Positions 7,385-9,622 of a stretch of 9,622 bases of DNA are shown here, piece after piece (positions within the stretch are counted from its first letter, which is position 1; each line of letters opens with the position of its first letter). The stretch comes from Solobacterium sp. GTDB lineage: Bacteria; Bacillota_I; Bacilli_A; Erysipelotrichales; Erysipelotrichaceae. A program made the position numbers and the translations under genes. Where the stretch lies: assembly GCA_017543025.1 (NCBI GenBank), contig JAFYGX010000198.1, positions 1 through 9,622 of the forward strand, given 5' to 3'. The notes below the pieces were generated by a model. That model saw nothing but the letters and a program-made list of their open reading frames with translations. It did not search any database and was not told the DNA's origin.

Positions 7385-7401
7385 TTGAGAACCGTTCTCA
7401 A
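7385..7401. promoter_or_regulatory. Perfect 17-bp palindromic operator (Fur/Zur-type box)
   Basis: The sequence TTGAGAACCGTTCTCAA is a perfect inverted repeat of 8 bases around one central base. It contains the 7-1-7 arrangement typical of Fur-family boxes (TGAGAAC-N-GTTCTCA). One end overlaps the last base of the operon's -10 element, and the box covers the expected transcription start, so binding would block polymerase. The nearest regulator gene is the Fur-family one it precedes, which suggests autoregulation of the whole metal operon. Confidence 0.85.
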
Positions 7402-7429
7402 TTCTATCATGGTGTCTGCTTCGCTTCAA
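7401..7429 (-). promoter_or_regulatory. Sigma-A type promoter of the metal-uptake operon
   Basis: On the minus strand a -35 of TTGAAG (7424-7429) is followed by a 17-nt spacer and a -10 of TAGAAT (7401-7406). Transcription would start near 7394, inside the palindromic operator, giving a leader of roughly 20 nt to the regulator ATG. The -10 shares one base with the operator, the classic geometry for repression. Confidence 0.75.
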
Positions 7430-7434
7430 TCGCT

Positions 7435-7463
7435 TTGCCTGCATCACAGACATCCGTTACAAT
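7435..7463 (+). promoter_or_regulatory. Sigma-A type promoter of the MBL-fold hydrolase gene
   Basis: A -35 of TTGCCT (7435-7440), a 17-nt spacer and a -10 of TACAAT (7458-7463) face right. A start near 7470 gives a leader of about 20 nt with CGGAG before the ATG at 7491. It is back-to-back with the operon promoter, the two -35 boxes lying only 5 nt apart. The operator lies about 70-85 nt upstream of this start, so control of this promoter by the same repressor is possible but not obvious. Confidence 0.65.
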
Positions 7464-7490
7464 GAAATCAGTTTTTATCGGAGCAGCAGG

Positions 7491-8315
7491 ATGAACATTA
7501 CCGCATTAGCCGAAAACACAGCCGGGTCTTCCGGCTGCGGATACGAGCACGGACTCAGTCTTTACATTGAAACATCACACCACAGGCTTCTGTTCGATAC
7601 CGGCGCATCCGATCTGTTCTGCCGCAACGCAGAGCGGCTTCAGATCGATCTGTCCCGTATTGATACGGTCGTTCTTTCACACGGCCACTACGATCACGGA
7701 GGAGGCCTGCCGTATTTTCTTCAGATGAACCGGACGGCACGCATCTTCATTCCGCCCCATGCCTTCGGCGCATTTTACTCCATGCATAAAGACGCTCCCG
7801 TCTATATCGGTCTGCCCCGGGAACTCCGAAATAATCCACGGCTCGTGACGGCAGATACGGTTATGACCATTGACGAAGAACTCCGGCTCTTTTCCGGCAT
7901 CCCTTCCCGCTGGCCAGCCCCTTCTGCCAACCGGCGTCTGAAAGAACAGATCGGCGATATACTGATTCCGGATCTGTTTTCGCATGAACAATGCCTTGCG
8001 GTAACCGAAAACGGATTCACCGTTCTGTTTTCCGGCTGTGCACATCATGGCATGCGGAATATTCTTGACCGCTTTCAGCAGCTGTATCAGAACGCACCGG
8101 ACGCGGCAGTCAGCGGGTTTCATCTGAAACAGTCCGTCTACAGCCCGGAAGAACTGCAGCAGATCAAAGAAACTGCTGCTGCGCTGAAGCAGTATTCCGG
8201 AACCCGGTTCATCACCTGTCACTGTACCGGTGAATTCGCCTACGAACAGATGAAGAAACAGATGAACGGGCAGCTCGGTTACCTGCACAGCGGCGATACC
8301 GTTATTCTTCCCTGA
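7491..8315 (+). CDS. MBL-fold metallohydrolase (COG1237-like)
   Basis: This 274-residue protein has the metallo-beta-lactamase fold. The N-terminal segment ENTAG...EHGLSLYIE leads to LLFDTGAS (33-40). The zinc motif LSHGHYDHGGG follows, with His64, His66, Asp68 and His69, then His185 in SGCAHHG, and His211 (SGFHL) and His244 (TCHCTG) near the end. This order matches the COG1237 group, often annotated as dihydropterin-ribofuranosylaminobenzene phosphate synthase-like. That name comes from an archaeal pathway and should not be taken as the function here. It is cytosolic, with no signal peptide or membrane helix. A complete ligand set suggests an active two-metal hydrolase of unknown substrate. 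It is transcribed divergently from the metal-uptake operon through a shared control region, which suggests a link between metal supply and this enzyme. CGGAG precedes the ATG by about 8 nt. Confidence 0.9.
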   Translation: MNITALAENTAGSSGCGYEHGLSLYIETSHHRLLFDTGASDLFCRNAERLQIDLSRIDTVVLSHGHYDHGGGLPYFLQMNRTARIFIPPHAFGAFYSMHKDAPVYIGLPRELRNNPRLVTADTVMTIDEELRLFSGIPSRWPAPSANRRLKEQIGDILIPDLFSHEQCLAVTENGFTVLFSGCAHHGMRNILDRFQQLYQNAPDAAVSGFHLKQSVYSPEELQQIKETAAALKQYSGTRFITCHCTGEFAYEQMKKQMNGQLGYLHSGDTVILP

Positions 8316-8345
8316 ACATCAGCCCCGAATATCAGACAGACACAG

Positions 8346-8371
8346 AAAAAGCCGGCGGTATTGCCGTCGGC
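8346..8371 (-). terminator. Rho-independent terminator for the leftward DegV/membrane-protein transcript
   Basis: Read on the minus strand, GCCGACGG pairs with CCGCCGGC (eight pairs including one G-T) around a five-base loop, followed by TTTTT. It lies about 62 nt past the stop of the membrane-protein gene and would end the leftward transcript. Confidence 0.8.
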
Positions 8372-8391
8372 CTCCTGAATAAACATCCGGA

Positions 8392-8418
8392 CAGAAACGG
8401 AATCCGTTTCTGTTTTTT
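8392..8418 (+). terminator. Rho-independent terminator for the MBL-fold hydrolase gene
   Basis: CAGAAACGG, a three-base loop AAT, then CCGTTTCTG and six T's: a perfect nine-pair stem with a U-tract on the plus strand. It lies 76 nt past the hydrolase stop, beyond the minus-strand terminator hairpin, and ends 14 nt before the stop of the converging gene. Confidence 0.85.
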
Positions 8419-8432
8419 CAGCTGTACAGAAC

Positions 8433-9212
8433 TCAGTAATAGTCGTTACTGATCGTATCAACCCCGCTGTACTCCCGGTCCCTGTCCGCTGCGGGCACAA
8501 AATCAAACCTGAGCACCAGCCTGCGGGGACGGGGGCGTCCGACCAGATCATTCCAGAAGGAGCTGTAATACTGATCCATCACCGCTTCCTGTTCCCGGGG
8601 CTGATAATACAGATGCACTCCGTCGCTGAGTACACGGAACTCTGCATCGATCCGCCAGGAATCCGGGTCAATTATTCCGCTCTGAATATACTTCTGATCA
8701 AATTCTCGTACCGTAACAGGCTCATACAGGTATATCCCTTCCGCATCCCAGTCTTCTCTGCCGTCCGGCCCGTACGGGATTGCGTAAATAGTGTAAAGCG
8801 TTACGTCTCCATAGGCATCGAGAAACTCCTGCCAGGTACTGCCCGGGGCAATCCCCCGGCTGGTTTTCAGAACCTGACGTCCGCCGTCATAAACCAGATC
8901 GCTTTGAAACTGTAACGACCGGAGCGCCCGAACCGGCTGACCGGTTTCCGGATCACACAGCACATATTCCTCTGCCGGCAGGCAGCCATCCTGCGTCTTC
9001 TTTTCCAGAAACAGCGTTGTATCAGAGCGAAGGTGAATCCCGCCCTCGAGAAACAGCAGACATAACGCGGCAATGCCCGCACCGCGGAAGATCTTTCCGC
9101 TGAGGGAAGGCCGCTTTCTGTTTCCTGCTGCAGCAGCAGTTCCCGCTGTCTGTTCGCTTTCCGCTTCTGAGCTGAGGGAAGCCGGACGCGGTTCACTCTG
9201 TGCCTGCTTCAT
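8433..9212 (-). CDS. Unrecognised single-pass membrane protein downstream of a degV-family gene
   Basis: I do not recognise a family for this 259-residue protein. Residues 1-38 are a polar Ser/Ala/Glu-rich cytoplasmic tail ending in the basic cluster NRKRPSLSGK. Residues 42-59 are one hydrophobic helix, carrying Glu56, which by the positive-inside rule leaves the large C-terminal part outside. That part contains LKTSRGIAPGSTWQEFLDAYGD (115-136), a 'T-x-RGI-x-x-G-x-(S/T)-x-x-x-(V/F)-x-x-x-YG' pattern I have seen in secreted and lipoprotein hypotheticals of Bacillota. It also has an aromatic- and acid-rich beta-type tail ending in SNDYY. The ATG at 9212 has GGAG about 9 nt upstream. The gene begins 21 nt after the DegV-family gene on the same strand and is followed by its own terminator, so the two are probably one transcript. 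A cell-surface role is inference; no enzymatic motif is visible. Confidence 0.75.
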   Translation of the reverse strand: MKQAQSEPRPASLSSEAESEQTAGTAAAAGNRKRPSLSGKIFRGAGIAALCLLFLEGGIHLRSDTTLFLEKKTQDGCLPAEEYVLCDPETGQPVRALRSLQFQSDLVYDGGRQVLKTSRGIAPGSTWQEFLDAYGDVTLYTIYAIPYGPDGREDWDAEGIYLYEPVTVREFDQKYIQSGIIDPDSWRIDAEFRVLSDGVHLYYQPREQEAVMDQYYSSFWNDLVGRPRPRRLVLRFDFVPAADRDREYSGVDTISNDYY

Positions 9213-9233
9213 CAGTCACCGCTCCGTTTCCCG

Positions 9234-9622
9234 TCATACTTTCCGGAAAATGCCAAGACCGCATGCGTTTGGTCCGGTGTGGCAGGTAATACTCAGAGAA
9301 AGCGGCTGAAAAAACACATCATAATCGGTGAATTCATCCCGAACCATCTGCTGCCATTTCAGCGAGTCGCTTTCCTTTACAAAACTGTCCGCACAGCCGA
9401 CGGAGATCTCTTCTTTGCTGAACCGGCTGAGAATTGTTTTCCGATCGGAAGCGATCGACTTCAGCATTGTCTTCTTCGCCTTCAGCATGCCGTGCACATT
9501 GCTCTGAACATCAAATTTGCCGCCCTTGGTACAGAGAACCGGCTTGATGTTGAACAGGTCGCCGAGTGCCGCAGCTGCCGGTGTAATGCGCCCGCTTTTC
9601 CGGAAATACTTCAGTGTTTCCA
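9234..9622 (-). CDS. DegV-family fatty-acid-binding protein, C-terminal part
   Basis: The frame is open to the right edge, so only the last 128 residues are present. Reading inward from the edge, the protein runs ETLKYFRKSGRITPAAAALG, then DLFNIKPVLCTKGGKF, a linker with LKAKKTMLKSI, and finally SITCHTGPNACGLGIFRKV. These are the C-terminal hallmarks of DegV proteins: the (L/K)-x-(Y/F)-x-(K/R)-(S/G)-GRI helix, the NIKP-(V/I)-L strand, and the closing HTGP-x-(A/G)-x-G-(L/I)-G lipid head-group loop. DegV/FakB proteins bind a fatty acid and, where FakA is present, present it for phosphorylation. Whether this copy does so cannot be told here. An in-frame GTG at 9497 could look like a start but lies inside the conserved domain. 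The unrecognised membrane-protein gene follows after 21 nt. Confidence 0.88.
   Translation of the reverse strand, partial: ETLKYFRKSGRITPAAAALGDLFNIKPVLCTKGGKFDVQSNVHGMLKAKKTMLKSIASDRKTILSRFSKEEISVGCADSFVKESDSLKWQQMVRDEFTDYDVFFQPLSLSITCHTGPNACGLGIFRKV

Noticed and set aside
7372..7410. Longer regulator start at the ATG at 7410
   Set aside because: This ATG lies upstream of the predicted transcription start and its extra codons coincide with the -10 and the palindrome. The ATG at 7371 has its own GGAGG and begins a normal Fur N-terminus.
7372..7490. Possible riboswitch or small RNA between the divergent genes
   Set aside because: The 119 nt are fully accounted for by two promoters, the operator and short leaders. 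The palindrome's one-base centre is an operator geometry, not a stable RNA hairpin with a loop.
6733..7494. 253-codon open frame on the plus strand opposite the metal-binding lipoprotein and regulator
   Set aside because: It runs antisense through two well-supported genes, the operator and both promoters. Its protein looks like a shadow product with no family features.
7677..8288. 203-codon open frame on the minus strand inside the MBL-fold hydrolase gene
   Set aside because: It is antisense to a protein with a complete zinc-ligand set. No start signal was found.

Overview
The window looks like a chromosomal segment of a low-to-mid GC Bacillota, plausibly a gut-type Erysipelotrichia or Lachnospirales relative. 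The evidence is the Shine-Dalgarno sequences (GGAGG) before most genes, a Fur-family regulator with a 7-1-7 type operator, an ABC-3 metal transporter whose binding protein belongs to the 'GDRYPFRYL...FSGCSAETEAS' subfamily I associate with Bacillota, a DegV protein, and lipoproteins with canonical lipoboxes. Genus-level placement is not possible from this sequence alone. There are no RNA genes, insertion sequences or CRISPR arrays.

Layout. (1) 2-2692 (+): the C-terminal part of a large membrane-anchored beta-propeller (WD40-like) protein whose reading frame is open to the left edge. The segment before the transmembrane helix resembles the tail of TIR-domain/WD40 proteins, so an effector domain probably lies just outside the window. 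(2) A bidirectional terminator at 2712-2744. (3) 7371 down to 2764 (-): a six-gene metal-homeostasis operon. In transcription order it encodes a Cys/His-rich Fur-family regulator (Zur-like), a metal-binding lipoprotein (ZnuA/AdcA type), an ATPase (ZnuC type), a permease (ZnuB type), a small OB-like lipoprotein with a Cys-Cys motif, and a cytosolic GH5 glycosidase. The genes overlap or are separated by 45 nt or less, and no terminator is visible between them. (4) 7385-7463: a compact divergent control region. A perfect 17-bp palindrome abuts the -10 of the operon promoter, and a second promoter faces right. (5) 7491-8315 (+): a metallo-beta-lactamase-fold hydrolase. (6) 8346-8418: two interleaved terminators, one for each converging transcript. 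(7) 9622 down to 8433 (-): the C-terminal part of a DegV-family lipid-binding protein followed by an unrecognised single-pass membrane protein.

How it fits together. The regulator probably senses a metal (zinc most likely) and represses its own operon by binding the palindrome, so metal starvation switches on uptake. The binding protein captures the metal at the membrane surface, and the permease/ATPase pair imports it. The small lipoprotein is a candidate accessory factor. The divergent MBL-fold enzyme is itself a probable zinc enzyme. The left-edge propeller protein is the best candidate for something outside housekeeping, such as a defence or signalling receptor.
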